DNA of 64,000 nt from an uncultured Lachnoclostridium sp. (GCA_946499505.1 CAMMSL010000004.1:1-64000); one strand, 5' to 3'; shown: positions 1 to 8,840, counted from the first letter of the stretch. A program made the numbers and translations. Notes: a model not told the origin generated them from the sequence alone.

Positions 1-1025
1 ATGAAAGAAGCGGTTTCGTCTACAATGAGAATAAGATCAGAAAGCATCTATGGATTTTTGCAGCAGTCCTCCTGGCGATTGCCTATGTACTTCCAGCTGC
101 AGGAATTGTCCTGCCGGTTTCGGTATCGATGGCCGTGATGCTGCTGTTTATCCCATCCGGGCTCCTCAGTATCCGGAAGATTGTATCTTTTGGATACTAC
201 AGGGAGGTCAACCAGGAGCTGCTGTCACAGGTTACAAACCAGATGGATGCAGTAAAGCAGGCGGCGCGGACAGCGAGTGATAAGTCTATTTCTACAGATG
301 CATCCATCACCAGCAGACGCAGCGGTTTTGAATATCTGAACGAGCTGTTTATTAAGCGGCATCGGAAGATCCTCTGGAAGTCAACGATACGCATTGCGGC
401 TATTTGTTTCGTTTTAAGCTGTGCGGCCGTTATAGCTTTATATCTGGTGCCGGAAGCGAGAAAAGATATCAATGAAATGATGCTGATATGGCTCCCGTAT
501 TTTACCTTTATTATGTATGCGATCAACCGTGGGACCGGATTTACAAAAGCCCTGTTCATGAACTGCGACCACAGTCTGCTGACATATTCCTTCTATAAGC
601 AGCCGGCATGCATCCTGAAACTGTTCCGGATCCGTCTGCGTGAGATTATGAAGGTGAATGCGCTTCCGGCAATTGTGATCGGCGCGGGGCTGTCCGCAAT
701 CCTGTATGTTTCGGGTGGTACAGACAATCCGCTTAATTATGCAGTATTGTTTATTTCGATTCTATGCATGAGTATGTTTTTCTCAATTCATTACCTGACG
801 ATTTACTATCTGTTACAGCCCTATAATGCGGGTACGGAGATAAAGAGCGGGATGTATCAGATCATCATGTCTGCTACTTATCTGGTCTGTTTTGGGCTGA
901 TGCAGATCCGGCTGCCGATCTTAGTGTTCGGGATTGCCTGCATTGCATTTTGTATCGTATACTCGGTTGCGGCCTGTGTACTCGTTTACCGGTTTGCTCC
1001 GAAGACGTTCAGGCTCAGGACATGA
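1..1025 (+). CDS. Membrane protein, 5' end cut by the window edge (ABC-2 permease-like)
   Basis: The reading frame is already open at the window edge (first full codon at base 3) and ends at TGA 1023-1025, so this is the C-terminal ~340 residues. About six hydrophobic segments are visible, with a charged cytoplasmic stretch between the first pair and the rest. The topology resembles the permease half of an ABC-2-type exporter, whose ATPase would lie upstream, but I see no diagnostic motif. It ends 44 bp before an OmpR-type regulator gene and probably shares its transcript. Function is unassigned. The call as a real gene is firm; the permease label is inference. Confidence 0.7.
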   Translation, partial: ERSGFVYNENKIRKHLWIFAAVLLAIAYVLPAAGIVLPVSVSMAVMLLFIPSGLLSIRKIVSFGYYREVNQELLSQVTNQMDAVKQAARTASDKSISTDASITSRRSGFEYLNELFIKRHRKILWKSTIRIAAICFVLSCAAVIALYLVPEARKDINEMMLIWLPYFTFIMYAINRGTGFTKALFMNCDHSLLTYSFYKQPACILKLFRIRLREIMKVNALPAIVIGAGLSAILYVSGGTDNPLNYAVLFISILCMSMFFSIHYLTIYYLLQPYNAGTEIKSGMYQIIMSATYLVCFGLMQIRLPILVFGIACIAFCIVYSVAACVLVYRFAPKTFRLRT

Positions 1026-1069
1026 TTTCATAATTAATAATTGACAGGAAGATAAGGAAGTTGACATTT

Positions 1070-1795
1070 ATGCAAGAAACAGGAAAGAATGATCCAGCAT
1101 CTGAGAAAGTCATTCTGATCGTGGAAGATGATAATCTGCTATCAGCGGGACTGGTCAGAGCGCTCAATGAAGAGGGGAGAAAGATTGAAAGCTGTGGAAA
1201 TATCCGCGAAGCGCGCCGAAGGATTACACAGGAACAGCCGGACCTTATGATCTTGGATATCAATCTTCCGGATGGAAGCGGCTATGATTTTCTGACGGAG
1301 CTTAGGAAGAAACAGGTTTTCCCGATCATTTTGCTGACAGCAAATGATATGGAGACGGATATTGTGACAGGACTGGAAGCCGGGGCGGATGATTACATCA
1401 CCAAGCCCTTCAGTCTTGCGGTGCTGCGGGCCAGAGTCAACACCCAGCTGCGCAGAAAGATAAAAGATAACAGGGGCGCAGAAAATACTTTGGTATGGAA
1501 GTCTGGAAGATATCGATTTTGTTTTGACCGGATGGAATACTATGTGGATGGAAAACCGGTGGAACTCAGCAAAAATGAACAGAAACTGTTGCGGATCCTT
1601 GTGGAAAACGAGGAAATCACATTGAGCAGGGGGGCTCTGATCGACAAGATATGGACAAATGAGGCGGAGTATGTAGATGAAAACGCATTATCCGTTACGG
1701 TTAAGCGGCTGAGGGATAAGCTCCAGGCAGCAGACAGGATCCAGACTGTTTACGGAGTCGGGTATTTGTGGGTGAAGGCAAATGGACAGGATTAG
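1070..1795 (+). CDS. OmpR-family response regulator
   Basis: A 241-residue two-domain response regulator. The receiver has the acidic pocket (VEDD, residues 18-21), phospho-acceptor D63 in ILDINLPDG, T90 and K112 (TKPF). A winged-helix DNA-binding domain follows, ending in the usual YGVGYLW hairpin. A TTG at 1061 is in frame, but the AAGGAAG ribosome site at 1054-1060 touches it and lies nine bases from ATG 1070, so 1070 is preferred. The gene overlaps the kinase gene by 14 bp. An 11-bp direct repeat in the promoter of the ABC transporter at 2829 is its most likely target, as in BceRS-type systems; that link is inference. Confidence 0.9.
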   Translation: MQETGKNDPASEKVILIVEDDNLLSAGLVRALNEEGRKIESCGNIREARRRITQEQPDLMILDINLPDGSGYDFLTELRKKQVFPIILLTANDMETDIVTGLEAGADDYITKPFSLAVLRARVNTQLRRKIKDNRGAENTLVWKSGRYRFCFDRMEYYVDGKPVELSKNEQKLLRILVENEEITLSRGALIDKIWTNEAEYVDENALSVTVKRLRDKLQAADRIQTVYGVGYLWVKANGQD

Positions 1796-2699
1796 CATCA
1801 TTATAATCATTGTATGTATGGTTTTCTGTTTGTCGGTACTGATCTATCAGCACCAAAAATACCGCAGGATGACAGAGCGGTTGAGGCGGATGCTGGAAAG
1901 AGCAGAAGAGGGGCTTTTTGCGGAAAACAGCTTTGATGAAACCATGTGTTCCGCTCTTGAGAGTGAAATGGCGGACTATCTGAACGCATCCGACAGATCC
2001 ATGAAAAATATCGTGGAAGAAAAAGACAAGATCAAAACTCTGATCGCGGATATTTCCCATCAGACCAAAACGCCTGTTTCAAATCTTCTGCTATACACGG
2101 AGCTGCTGAAAGAGAAAGAGATCCTGCCGGAGAACAGGGAATACCTGCAGGCCATCCAGACACAGGCTGAAAAGCTGAGCTTCCTGATCCAGTCTCTGGT
2201 AAAGCTCTCACGGCTGGAGACAGGAATCATCTCCCTGTATCCGAAAGAGCAGGATATCAAGGGAATGGTGGAGGATATTGCGGCTTCGTACCGGGAAAGA
2301 GCAGAGGAAAAAAATCTTCAGCTTTGCGATAATTCAGAGCATGCCATGGCATATTTTGACAGAAAATGGACAGCTGAAGCACTGGGGAATATCGTGGATA
2401 ACGCGGTGAAATATACAAACTCCGGGCAGATCGAAATACGGACAAAACAATATGAACTGTTTACTGCTGTGGAAGTGGAGGATACCGGTCCGGGATTGAA
2501 TGAAAATGAGATCTCAGAGATATTTGGAAGATTCTATCGGGGAGAAGAAGTTCAGGATAAAGAAGGAGTCGGGATTGGACTGTATCTTTCAAGGGAAATC
2601 TTGTCTCAGGAGGGAGGATATATTAAAGTAACTTCTGAAAAAGGAAAAGGTTCTGTATTCTCATTGTTTTTTCCAAATGCCTGCCGGCAGAACGGATGA
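1782..2699 (+). CDS. Sensor histidine kinase with a single membrane helix
   Basis: A 305-residue kinase. One N-terminal membrane helix (about residues 4-23) has almost no extracellular part. The dimerisation helix carries the phospho-acceptor H93 in SHQTKTP, and the ATPase domain has an N box (NIVDNAVKY), G1 (EDTGPGL) and G2 (GVGIGL). A kinase with no sensory domain, next to an FtsX-type ABC transporter, usually reads the transporter rather than the ligand, as described for Bce-type antimicrobial-peptide detoxification modules. It overlaps the 3' end of the regulator gene, so the two are translationally coupled. Confidence 0.9.
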   Translation: MDRISIIIIIVCMVFCLSVLIYQHQKYRRMTERLRRMLERAEEGLFAENSFDETMCSALESEMADYLNASDRSMKNIVEEKDKIKTLIADISHQTKTPVSNLLLYTELLKEKEILPENREYLQAIQTQAEKLSFLIQSLVKLSRLETGIISLYPKEQDIKGMVEDIAASYRERAEEKNLQLCDNSEHAMAYFDRKWTAEALGNIVDNAVKYTNSGQIEIRTKQYELFTAVEVEDTGPGLNENEISEIFGRFYRGEEVQDKEGVGIGLYLSREILSQEGGYIKVTSEKGKGSVFSLFFPNACRQNG

Positions 2700-2740
2700 C
2701 CGGCACAATCTTTCAGAACTGACATAATTGATTTCCTTCC

Positions 2741-2773
2741 GGAAAGAATCTGGAAAGAATGTTATGAGATAAT
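2741..2773 (+). promoter_or_regulatory. Promoter with 11-bp direct repeat, upstream of ABC genes
   Basis: GGAAAGAATCT at 2741-2751 is followed directly by GGAAAGAATGT at 2752-2762, then a -10-like GATAAT at 2768-2773. The second repeat starts 16 bp before the -10. Head-to-tail 11-bp repeats in place of a -35 are the usual site for OmpR/PhoB-family activators. The neighbouring regulator is the obvious candidate. Confidence 0.6.
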
Positions 2774-2807
2774 CTGTATGAAAAGATAAATTTCATACAG
2801 ATTTTTT
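2771..2807 (+). terminator. Rho-independent terminator after the two-component genes
   Basis: A perfect 13-bp stem (arms 2771-2783 and 2791-2803) with a 7-nt loop and a T run at 2802-2807. It should stop transcripts from the regulator/kinase genes. Its left arm overlaps the -10 of the downstream promoter, so transcripts starting there would lack an intact hairpin and escape it. Confidence 0.8.
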
Positions 2808-2828
2808 CTGTAAGAAAGGGGAGATAAC

Positions 2829-3515
2829 ATGCTGGTATTGAAAGCTGAAAATCTGAGGAAGATCTACGGAAAGGGCGAGAATCAGGTAAAAGCGCTGGAT
2901 GGGGTGGAACTTTCCGTGGAAAAAGGAGAATTTGCTGCTGTCGTAGGTACATCCGGTTCCGGAAAATCCACTCTGCTCCACATGCTGGGCGGGCTGGACC
3001 GGCCTACTTCCGGAAAGGTATATGTAGACGGAAAGGATATTTTTTCGCTAAAAGAGGAAGAGCTGACGATCTTCAGAAGGAGAAAGATCGGTTTTGTCTT
3101 CCAGTCCTACAATCTTGTGCCGGTGCTGAATGTATATGAGAACATTTTGCTCCCGATCGAACTGGACGGGAAAAAGACGGATCGAAAGTTTATTGACAGC
3201 ATCCTGAAGACACTGGGGCTGGAAGAAAAGGTAAGGAGCCTTCCCGGGCAGCTGTCCGGCGGGCAGCAGCAACGGGTGGCGATCGCGAGAGCGCTGGCGT
3301 CAAAACCGGCGATCCTGCTCTGTGATGAGCCCACCGGTAATCTGGACAGCCGTACCTCTCAGGATGTGTTGAGTCTTTTAAAGGTCTCCAGCCAGAAATA
3401 CACCCAGACCATAGTGATGATCACACACAATGAAGAGATTGCCCAGCTTGCGGACCGTACCATACGGATTGAGGATGGACGTATCCTTCCTTCCCGGGGA
3501 AGGGGGATGGTATAA
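2829..3515 (+). CDS. ABC transporter ATP-binding protein (MacB/BceA type)
   Basis: A 228-residue ATPase of the MacB/LolD/BceA type. Walker A is at residues 40-48 (GTSGSGKST), Q-loop Q92, signature LSGGQ at 142-146, Walker B 161-168 (AILLCDEP), H-loop H200. All catalytic elements are present. The ribosome site AAAGGGGAG is well spaced from ATG 2829. The permease gene follows after one base and has its ribosome site inside this gene. Proteins of this family energise extracytoplasmic mechanotransmission, used for peptide antibiotic resistance or lipoprotein handling. Confidence 0.92.
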   Translation: MLVLKAENLRKIYGKGENQVKALDGVELSVEKGEFAAVVGTSGSGKSTLLHMLGGLDRPTSGKVYVDGKDIFSLKEEELTIFRRRKIGFVFQSYNLVPVLNVYENILLPIELDGKKTDRKFIDSILKTLGLEEKVRSLPGQLSGGQQQRVAIARALASKPAILLCDEPTGNLDSRTSQDVLSLLKVSSQKYTQTIVMITHNEEIAQLADRTIRIEDGRILPSRGRGMV

Positions 3516-3516
3516 A

Positions 3517-6171
3517 GTGAAGGTAAAGAACAGAAAAACCATCTGGCGTCTCAGTATCCGGTCCTTCCGGGCTTCCGGGAAGCGGAACATGATAGCTGCA
3601 CTTGCCATAGCTCTTACTACCATACTGTTTACGTCACTTTTTACCATTGCCATGTCGTTGAATTCCAGCTACCAGACCTATACGTTCCGGCAGATCGGCG
3701 GATATGCCCACGGGACGTTCAAAGAGGTAAGTGAGGATCAGATACAGGCTTTAAAAAGCCATAAGCTGGTGAAAGAAGCCGGGAAAAGGACCGTTGTGGG
3801 ATCTATATCGGAAGGCGGCTTTGCAAAGGTACCGGCGGAGATCAGCTATATGGATCAAAATCAGACAAAATGGAGTTACATCGAACTGGCGGAGGGGCAT
3901 GAGCCGGAAAAGGAAAATGAGGTCATCATGGATACCGAAGCCTTAAAATTTCTGGGGGTATCGCCTTCTGTCGGGGAAGTAATCACGCTGACTTATGATG
4001 TTTTAGATCAGGCTCAGAGCGGCGGCAGCCGGTCAGATACATTTGTATTGTCCGGCTGGTGGGAGTATGATCCAGTAACACCGGTGCATTTTATCAATGT
4101 TTCGGAAAAATATGTGGAGAATCTGGAACAGCAAATAAAAGGGCAGGATCAGGAATCATTCCGCACGGATCTGAGCGTTATGCTGCCGTCCAGTCTGAAT
4201 ATCCAGGGAACCATGCAAAAGATCGAGGAGGATCTGGGGTATCAGAATGAGAATCCTGACAAAGACGACTATCTTGGTTTTGGTGTAAACTGGGGCTATA
4301 CATCCGCCCAGACGGATTCGCAGATGGATCCCGGCATCATTGCGGCAATCGCTGCCTTTCTCCTTCTGGTGATATTTACCGGTTACCTGATCATCTACAA
4401 TATCTTTCAGATATCGGTGACAGAAGATATACGGTATTACGGGTTGTTGAAAACCATCGGTGTAACGCCCCGGCAGCTGAAACGGATCATCCGGCAGCAG
4501 GCATTGCTGCTCTGTCTGATCGGCTGCCCTGTTGGGCTCGCGGCGGGATATCTGATCGGGTATCTGCTTGTTCCCATTGTGATATCGCAGACAACCCTTA
4601 ATACGGTCGGCGCGACGGTCAGCAGTTCCCCGCTGATCTTTGTGGCGACAGCTCTGTTTTCCGTGGTCACAGTGCTTCTTTCCTGCGGCCGGCCGGGCAG
4701 GATGGCTTCCAGAGTATCACCGGTAGAGGCGGTAAAATACACAGAAAGCGGAAGCTATTCACGAAAAGAGCGAAGGACCAGGGGAGCCCGCATCAGTCAG
4801 ATGGCATTGGCTAATCTTGGGAGAAATAAGAAGAAAACGGTGCTTGTAGTTGTATCTTTATCCCTGTCCGTTGTACTGCTGGCTGTGACACATTTGTTTA
4901 CCGGCGGGTTCAGCATGGAAAAATATCTGGCGGAAAAGAACTGTGCCGATTTTATTGTGGGAAATACGGATTATTTCCAGTTCCGTGCCGATGGCCCGGA
5001 ATCCGGTATTTCTCAGGAAGACGCAGCAATGATACAGGAACATACGAACATTCAAAGCGGCGGCCAGGCGTGGGGGATTCCGGGAGAGACGCCGAAAACC
5101 TGGCTGACGGAAAAGCAGTTTCGGGACACGGCGCTTGGACCTTCGGAGGATGAACTCAGCCAGATGATTCAGGGCAGGGAAAAGCGGGATCAGCTGATAC
5201 AGACCAGCCTCCAGATCGAAGGGATGGATGATGCCCTTCTGGATAAACTGACGGTACTGGAGGGGAGCCTGGACACCCTGCGGAATCCGGAGGAAAAGGC
5301 GATCGCCATTGCTGTTCCCGCGGATGATTATGGAAATGTCCGGTCTATGACGTCTTATCCGCAGCCCGGGGAGAAACTGACCGTAACCTATGTGGATGAC
5401 GGATATTATGTTGATTCCAGAAACGGAGAAAAGATAACTGATTCCACCCCGGAAGAATATATTCAATATCATATTGCCAAAAGCCATGATGTAGAATATA
5501 CAGTTTGTGCTCTGGTCACAGTTCCCTATCAGATTTCTTTCCGCTCAAGCCTTATGTATGGATTTGATGCCGTGATGCAGCCGGACCGTCTCCGGGAAGA
5601 CAGCGGGAAAGAATTGTATTCATTGTTCTATATGTTTGATACACCTGACCGGGAGGCCGAAACAGAGGCGGAATCCTTCCTTGCTGATATGACGGGAGGG
5701 GAGTCTTCCGGCCTGATGTATGAGAGCAAAGAGCTCAGCCGAAAGGATTTTGAAAGTTTCCGGCAGATGTTTCAGCTTCTCGGAGGAGCTTTGTGCGCTA
5801 TAGTTGCGGTAGTTGGAATCTTAAACTTCTTTAATGCGATATTAACCGGAATATTAGCCCGGAAAAGAGAATTTGCGGTGCTTCAGTCTATCGGAATGAC
5901 GGGAAAACAACTAAAGAAAATGCTGATTTTGGAAGGACTTCTATATGCAGGAGCGACTATTTTTGTTTCGTTGATCCTGATTACAGCTGCGGAACCGCTG
6001 ATCGGAAGGCTGCTTGAATCCATGTTTTGGTTCTTTGAATATCAGTTTAATGTAGCTGCTGTTATTATAACAGGTCCAATATTCCTGATTTTGGGAGTGC
6101 TTCTGCCAATGGCTGTCTACAGAAGTATTGCAAAATTAACTATCGTTGAGAGATTGAGGGAAACAGAATAG
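3517..6171 (+). CDS. FtsX-type ABC transporter permease
   Basis: An 884-residue permease made of two FtsX-like halves. Each begins with a membrane helix after a basic N-terminal stretch (near residues 20-45 and 430-460), carries a large extracytoplasmic domain, and ends with a three-helix FtsX bundle (near 300-430 and 770-880). Start choice: GTG 3517 lies one base after the ATPase stop and about seven bases after AGGGGGATGG; an in-frame upstream ATG sits deep inside the ATPase gene and is unlikely. It is longer than typical BceB (about 650 residues) because both halves carry extracellular domains. The substrate is unknown, possibly an antimicrobial peptide given the adjacent two-component genes. 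Confidence 0.88.
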   Translation: MKVKNRKTIWRLSIRSFRASGKRNMIAALAIALTTILFTSLFTIAMSLNSSYQTYTFRQIGGYAHGTFKEVSEDQIQALKSHKLVKEAGKRTVVGSISEGGFAKVPAEISYMDQNQTKWSYIELAEGHEPEKENEVIMDTEALKFLGVSPSVGEVITLTYDVLDQAQSGGSRSDTFVLSGWWEYDPVTPVHFINVSEKYVENLEQQIKGQDQESFRTDLSVMLPSSLNIQGTMQKIEEDLGYQNENPDKDDYLGFGVNWGYTSAQTDSQMDPGIIAAIAAFLLLVIFTGYLIIYNIFQISVTEDIRYYGLLKTIGVTPRQLKRIIRQQALLLCLIGCPVGLAAGYLIGYLLVPIVISQTTLNTVGATVSSSPLIFVATALFSVVTVLLSCGRPGRMASRVSPVEAVKYTESGSYSRKERRTRGARISQMALANLGRNKKKTVLVVVSLSLSVVLLAVTHLFTGGFSMEKYLAEKNCADFIVGNTDYFQFRADGPESGISQEDAAMIQEHTNIQSGGQAWGIPGETPKTWLTEKQFRDTALGPSEDELSQMIQGREKRDQLIQTSLQIEGMDDALLDKLTVLEGSLDTLRNPEEKAIAIAVPADDYGNVRSMTSYPQPGEKLTVTYVDDGYYVDSRNGEKITDSTPEEYIQYHIAKSHDVEYTVCALVTVPYQISFRSSLMYGFDAVMQPDRLREDSGKELYSLFYMFDTPDREAETEAESFLADMTGGESSGLMYESKELSRKDFESFRQMFQLLGGALCAIVAVVGILNFFNAILTGILARKREFAVLQSIGMTGKQLKKMLILEGLLYAGATIFVSLILITAAEPLIGRLLESMFWFFEYQFNVAAVIITGPIFLILGVLLPMAVYRSIAKLTIVERLRETE

Positions 6172-6193
6172 AAATCTTTTACTGCGGATAATC

Positions 6194-6222
6194 TTGACTA
6201 CGGAAATCCTCTTTTTTATAAT
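6194..6222 (+). promoter_or_regulatory. Sigma-A-type promoter of the LytTR/GHKL operon
   Basis: TTGACT (6194-6199), a 17-bp spacer, then a perfect TATAAT (6217-6222). It lies in the 127-bp gap between the first permease gene and the LytTR regulator gene. Transcription would start near 6229. Confidence 0.8.
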
Positions 6223-6298
6223 AATTCTGGTGCGCTCTGCGCGGCTTTTCGAGGCGGGGCGTCACCGGAATTTTTAGTATCTTGAGGATGACAGTAAA

Positions 6299-7012
6299 AT
6301 GTTTAAAATAGCGATCTGCGATGACGAGGAAATACTGATCAGGAAACTGCGGGAGTGTCTGGACAGGTACAGCGAAGAGACGGGCAGGGAGTTCTGTTAT
6401 TTTGAATATCATGACGGTACTGAGCTTCTTAAGAATTATCAGCCGGATTTTGACCTGATCTTTATGGATATCAAGATGGAGAAGATGAACGGCTTAAAGA
6501 CAGCGGAGGAGATCCGGAAAGTGGACGGCACGGCAGGGCTTATGTTTCTTACATCTATCTCCCAGTACGTGTGGAAAGGTTATGAGTACGGAGCAGTGAA
6601 TTACCTGCTCAAACCTTTGAAATACGGCAGGCTTAAGATGGAATTAGACCGGTATTTTTCACATTATCAAGGGAGGGAGGAGCCCTTTCTCAGTTTTGCC
6701 AATGACAGCGGGAAATACAAGGTGTTATATAAAAATATCCGTTATGCGGAGACACATAAGCGAAATGTGCTCCTGCATTTTGAGAATCGGATCCAGGTGA
6801 TCCACAAAAATATGAAAGAGGTGGCGGCTCTGTTGGAGACACAGCGGCAGTTCTGCAGATGCCACGCCAGCTTTGCAGTGAACCTTTCATATGTAAAGAG
6901 TGTAGAAGGGCTGGAAGTCCTGCTTACAACAGGGGAGCGGGTGCCGGTGAGCCAGCCGAAGCGGAAAGCATTTATGGCAAAGATGGCGGATTTCTGGGGT
7001 GATATGCTGTGA
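6299..7012 (+). CDS. LytTR-family response regulator (AgrA/VirR-like)
   Basis: A 237-residue regulator. The receiver has CDDEE at residues 7-11, phospho-acceptor D57 in LIFMDIKM and the conserved lysine in YLLKP near 104. A LytTR DNA-binding domain fills the C-terminal 100 residues. Its stop overlaps the GTG start of the kinase gene (GTGA). Together they form an AgrA/AgrC-like pair, but no agrB or agrD peptide genes are next to it, so the signal is unknown. Confidence 0.9.
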   Translation: MFKIAICDDEEILIRKLRECLDRYSEETGREFCYFEYHDGTELLKNYQPDFDLIFMDIKMEKMNGLKTAEEIRKVDGTAGLMFLTSISQYVWKGYEYGAVNYLLKPLKYGRLKMELDRYFSHYQGREEPFLSFANDSGKYKVLYKNIRYAETHKRNVLLHFENRIQVIHKNMKEVAALLETQRQFCRCHASFAVNLSYVKSVEGLEVLLTTGERVPVSQPKRKAFMAKMADFWGDML

Positions 7013-8316
7013 TCGCTCTGTGTGATTTTCTTACATGGCTTTTTTCATGGGTATACCGGATCGTATTTTTCTGGATCTTACATACCTTTATTCCCCTGAG
7101 AAAAGGTATACCGCTGAGAATACTTGCGTTCTTTGCATCGTCCATGTTTACAAGCGTGATCGTTTATCTGAATGATCTGCCCAATATTTTACTGCCGCTG
7201 TTTGCTTTCTTTCTCTATGTGTGTATCTTCCATCAGGGAAGAATGACGGAAAAAATAACAACCGTCCTGATCTTTTACCCAATTATGATATCAGTGAATT
7301 TCCTGATGCAGAATGTGTTCAGCCAGATATTCTTTGCGGTGACAAATGCGCCTGTCGACCCGGGCCCGGGCTGGACGGATACGGACTGGCTGCTCAGTTC
7401 GGCGCTGTATACACTGTCGCATCTGACGAGACTTCTGTTCTGGGTTGGGACCAGCCGTTTCCTGAAGGAACCGCTGCATCAGATCCGTTTTAATCTCAGC
7501 GCAAAGATGTGGATGATCGTGGATTCTATTATAACAGTGTCGGCGGTCGCGTGTTTTACGACGCTCTATTTTATAACAGATCATCCGGAGATTGTCTATC
7601 CACTGTGCGTGGCGGCGGTGTTTTCAAGCCTCGGCTGTGTTTATCTTGTGGCGTACATAAGTAAGACAACACAGGATATGTATAATATGCAGAAGCTGGA
7701 AATGCAGCAGAAATATTACGAAGACAAATTAAAAGATGAGGAGCGGGTGCGGGCAATCTATCATGATATGAAAAATCATCTCCTTGTACTTGAAGGCAGT
7801 CAGGGAACAGAAGTTACCCGCCGGATGGCGCAGGAGCTGCGCGCGCAGATCGCGGACTATGAAGATTACATCCATACCGGAAATGATTTCCTTGATATCA
7901 TTATCAGAGATAAGGCAGAAAAAGCCCGGGAGAAGCACATCGACTTTTCCGCTGCCATTGATATCGGCGGCGCGGATTTTATAGAGCCGCTTGATATCAG
8001 CACATTATTTGGAAATAGCATTGACAATGCCATCGAAGCAAGTGAGAAACTGCCGGAGAATCAGAGAGTCATTGCAGTAAAAGCCGGACGGGTGAATGAT
8101 TTCGTTTCCATTCTGATCGAGAATAACTGCGTGGAAAAACAGGCTGCAGATAAGGCCGGGAAACATCGGACGACAAAGGCTGACAGCTTCCTGCACGGAT
8201 TCGGTATCGCAAATATGGAAAAGACTGCGGAGAAATATGGAGGAACCTGTACGACAAGGCAGGAAGACGGAAAATTCACATTAAAGATATTGATTCCGGT
8301 GATAAAGAAATCATAA
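7009..8316 (+). CDS. GHKL-domain sensor histidine kinase (AgrC-like)
   Basis: A 435-residue kinase. The first ~215 residues hold about six membrane helices. The phospho-acceptor is H252 in YHDMKNH, the motif of AgrC/CitA-type kinases. The GHKL ATPase has its N box at residues 336-343 (NSIDNAIE) and a G box HGFGIANM near 400. It starts at GTG 7009, overlapping the regulator stop, with GGGGT about eight bases upstream. The polytopic N-terminus is the expected ligand sensor. Two FtsX-type ABC transporters flank the pair and may be controlled by it; that is inference from position only. Confidence 0.9.
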   Translation: MIALCDFLTWLFSWVYRIVFFWILHTFIPLRKGIPLRILAFFASSMFTSVIVYLNDLPNILLPLFAFFLYVCIFHQGRMTEKITTVLIFYPIMISVNFLMQNVFSQIFFAVTNAPVDPGPGWTDTDWLLSSALYTLSHLTRLLFWVGTSRFLKEPLHQIRFNLSAKMWMIVDSIITVSAVACFTTLYFITDHPEIVYPLCVAAVFSSLGCVYLVAYISKTTQDMYNMQKLEMQQKYYEDKLKDEERVRAIYHDMKNHLLVLEGSQGTEVTRRMAQELRAQIADYEDYIHTGNDFLDIIIRDKAEKAREKHIDFSAAIDIGGADFIEPLDISTLFGNSIDNAIEASEKLPENQRVIAVKAGRVNDFVSILIENNCVEKQAADKAGKHRTTKADSFLHGFGIANMEKTAEKYGGTCTTRQEDGKFTLKILIPVIKKS

Positions 8317-8333
8317 CAAAGTAAAATGAGGCG

Positions 8334-8389
8334 GTGGCAGGACCGCCTCTCTGTCAGGATCACGGAGTCGGGAAATCCCCGGCTCTGTT
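8334..8389 (+). repeat. Two-hairpin element, copy 1
   Basis: The first hairpin is GAGGCGG...CCGCCTC. A second, 8-bp stem follows (GAGTCGGG...CCCCGGCTC). The 38-nt segment 8349-8386 recurs at 9003-9040 with one mismatch. This copy lies just after the GHKL kinase gene and lacks a clear T run, so it is a poor terminator on its own. Confidence 0.65.
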
Positions 8390-8394
8390 TAAAT

Positions 8395-8550
8395 TTAGTC
8401 TTCGAGATACTGCTGGATATGTTCGAGAACCCGCTCAATCTTTTGGTCTTTCTGTGCTGCATCGGAGGATTCTTTCGCTTCCATCAGATCGTCCTTAATG
8501 AAGTTCATAAGCAGTTTTAACTCTTTTTCGCTGATTCCCATTTCATCCAT
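8395..8550 (-). CDS. Small acidic helical protein, 51 residues
   Basis: A 51-residue ORF starting at ATG 8550 with an AAAGGAG ribosome site six bases upstream, ending at TAA 8395-8397. The product is acidic, has no cysteines or membrane segment, and should be almost entirely helical (KELKLLMNFIKDDL; QKIERVLEHIQQYLED). I do not recognise the family. It has its own promoter containing a palindromic operator and sits directly downstream of a ribbon-helix-helix gene. The pair could be a toxin/antitoxin-like or autoregulated module, but nothing identifies it as a toxin. Confidence 0.7.
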   Translation of the reverse strand: MDEMGISEKELKLLMNFIKDDLMEAKESSDAAQKDQKIERVLEHIQQYLED

Positions 8551-8577
8551 GATATACTCCTTTCTCCACCTGCCTGG

Positions 8578-8610
8578 TTATTAAGCCGCTGAAGTTTTCC
8601 GGCTTAATAA
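8578..8610 (-). promoter_or_regulatory. 5'-leader hairpin of the 51-residue gene
   Basis: A perfect 11-bp inverted repeat (8578-8588 and 8600-8610). Given the minus-strand promoter ending at 8612, it would form at or near the 5' end of the 51-residue protein mRNA. No T run follows on that strand, so it is more likely a stabilising or regulatory leader hairpin than a terminator. Confidence 0.5.
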
Positions 8611-8611
8611 A

Positions 8612-8640
8612 ATTATTTCATATAGTGCGCTATATGTCAA
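8612..8640 (-). promoter_or_regulatory. Promoter with embedded operator for the 51-residue gene
   Basis: Read on the minus strand: -35 TTGACA (8640-8635), 17-bp spacer, -10 AATAAT (8617-8612). The spacer is filled by CATATAGCGCACTATATG (8636-8619), whose arms CATATAG/CTATATG are perfect inverted repeats. The -35 overlaps the stop codon of the upstream ribbon-helix-helix gene. A repressor bound here would block RNA polymerase. Confidence 0.72.
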
Positions 8641-8840
8641 TCATCATCTTTAGAAGTCAGGATCGCATCTGTTTTTTCATTTAAAGCATCAAGATAAAAC
8701 TGTCTCATACTGGGATATCCTGCTTTGCGTGCCGCTGCCTCATATTTAGTAAATTCATCCGGCTTGACACGAAAACGTATTTCTTTTAGCTTTTCCAGAT
8801 ACTTCATGATCCGCTGTTTTGATTTTTCATCGTATGGCAT
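8637..8840 (-). CDS. Ribbon-helix-helix-type small DNA-binding protein
   Basis: 67 residues. The central beta-strand IRFRVKPDEFTKYEAAARKAGYPS followed by SMRQFYLDAL fits the Arc/CopG-like ribbon-helix-helix fold (strand at about 20-26, helices at about 27-38 and 43-54). Such proteins bind short palindromes as dimers of dimers and are often antitoxins or autorepressors. The ribosome site AGAGGTG precedes ATG 8840. CATATAGCGC(A/G)CTA palindromes lie both upstream of this gene and in the promoter of the next minus-strand gene, which suggests it controls both. Confidence 0.72.
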   Translation of the reverse strand: MPYDEKSKQRIMKYLEKLKEIRFRVKPDEFTKYEAAARKAGYPSMRQFYLDALNEKTDAILTSKDDD

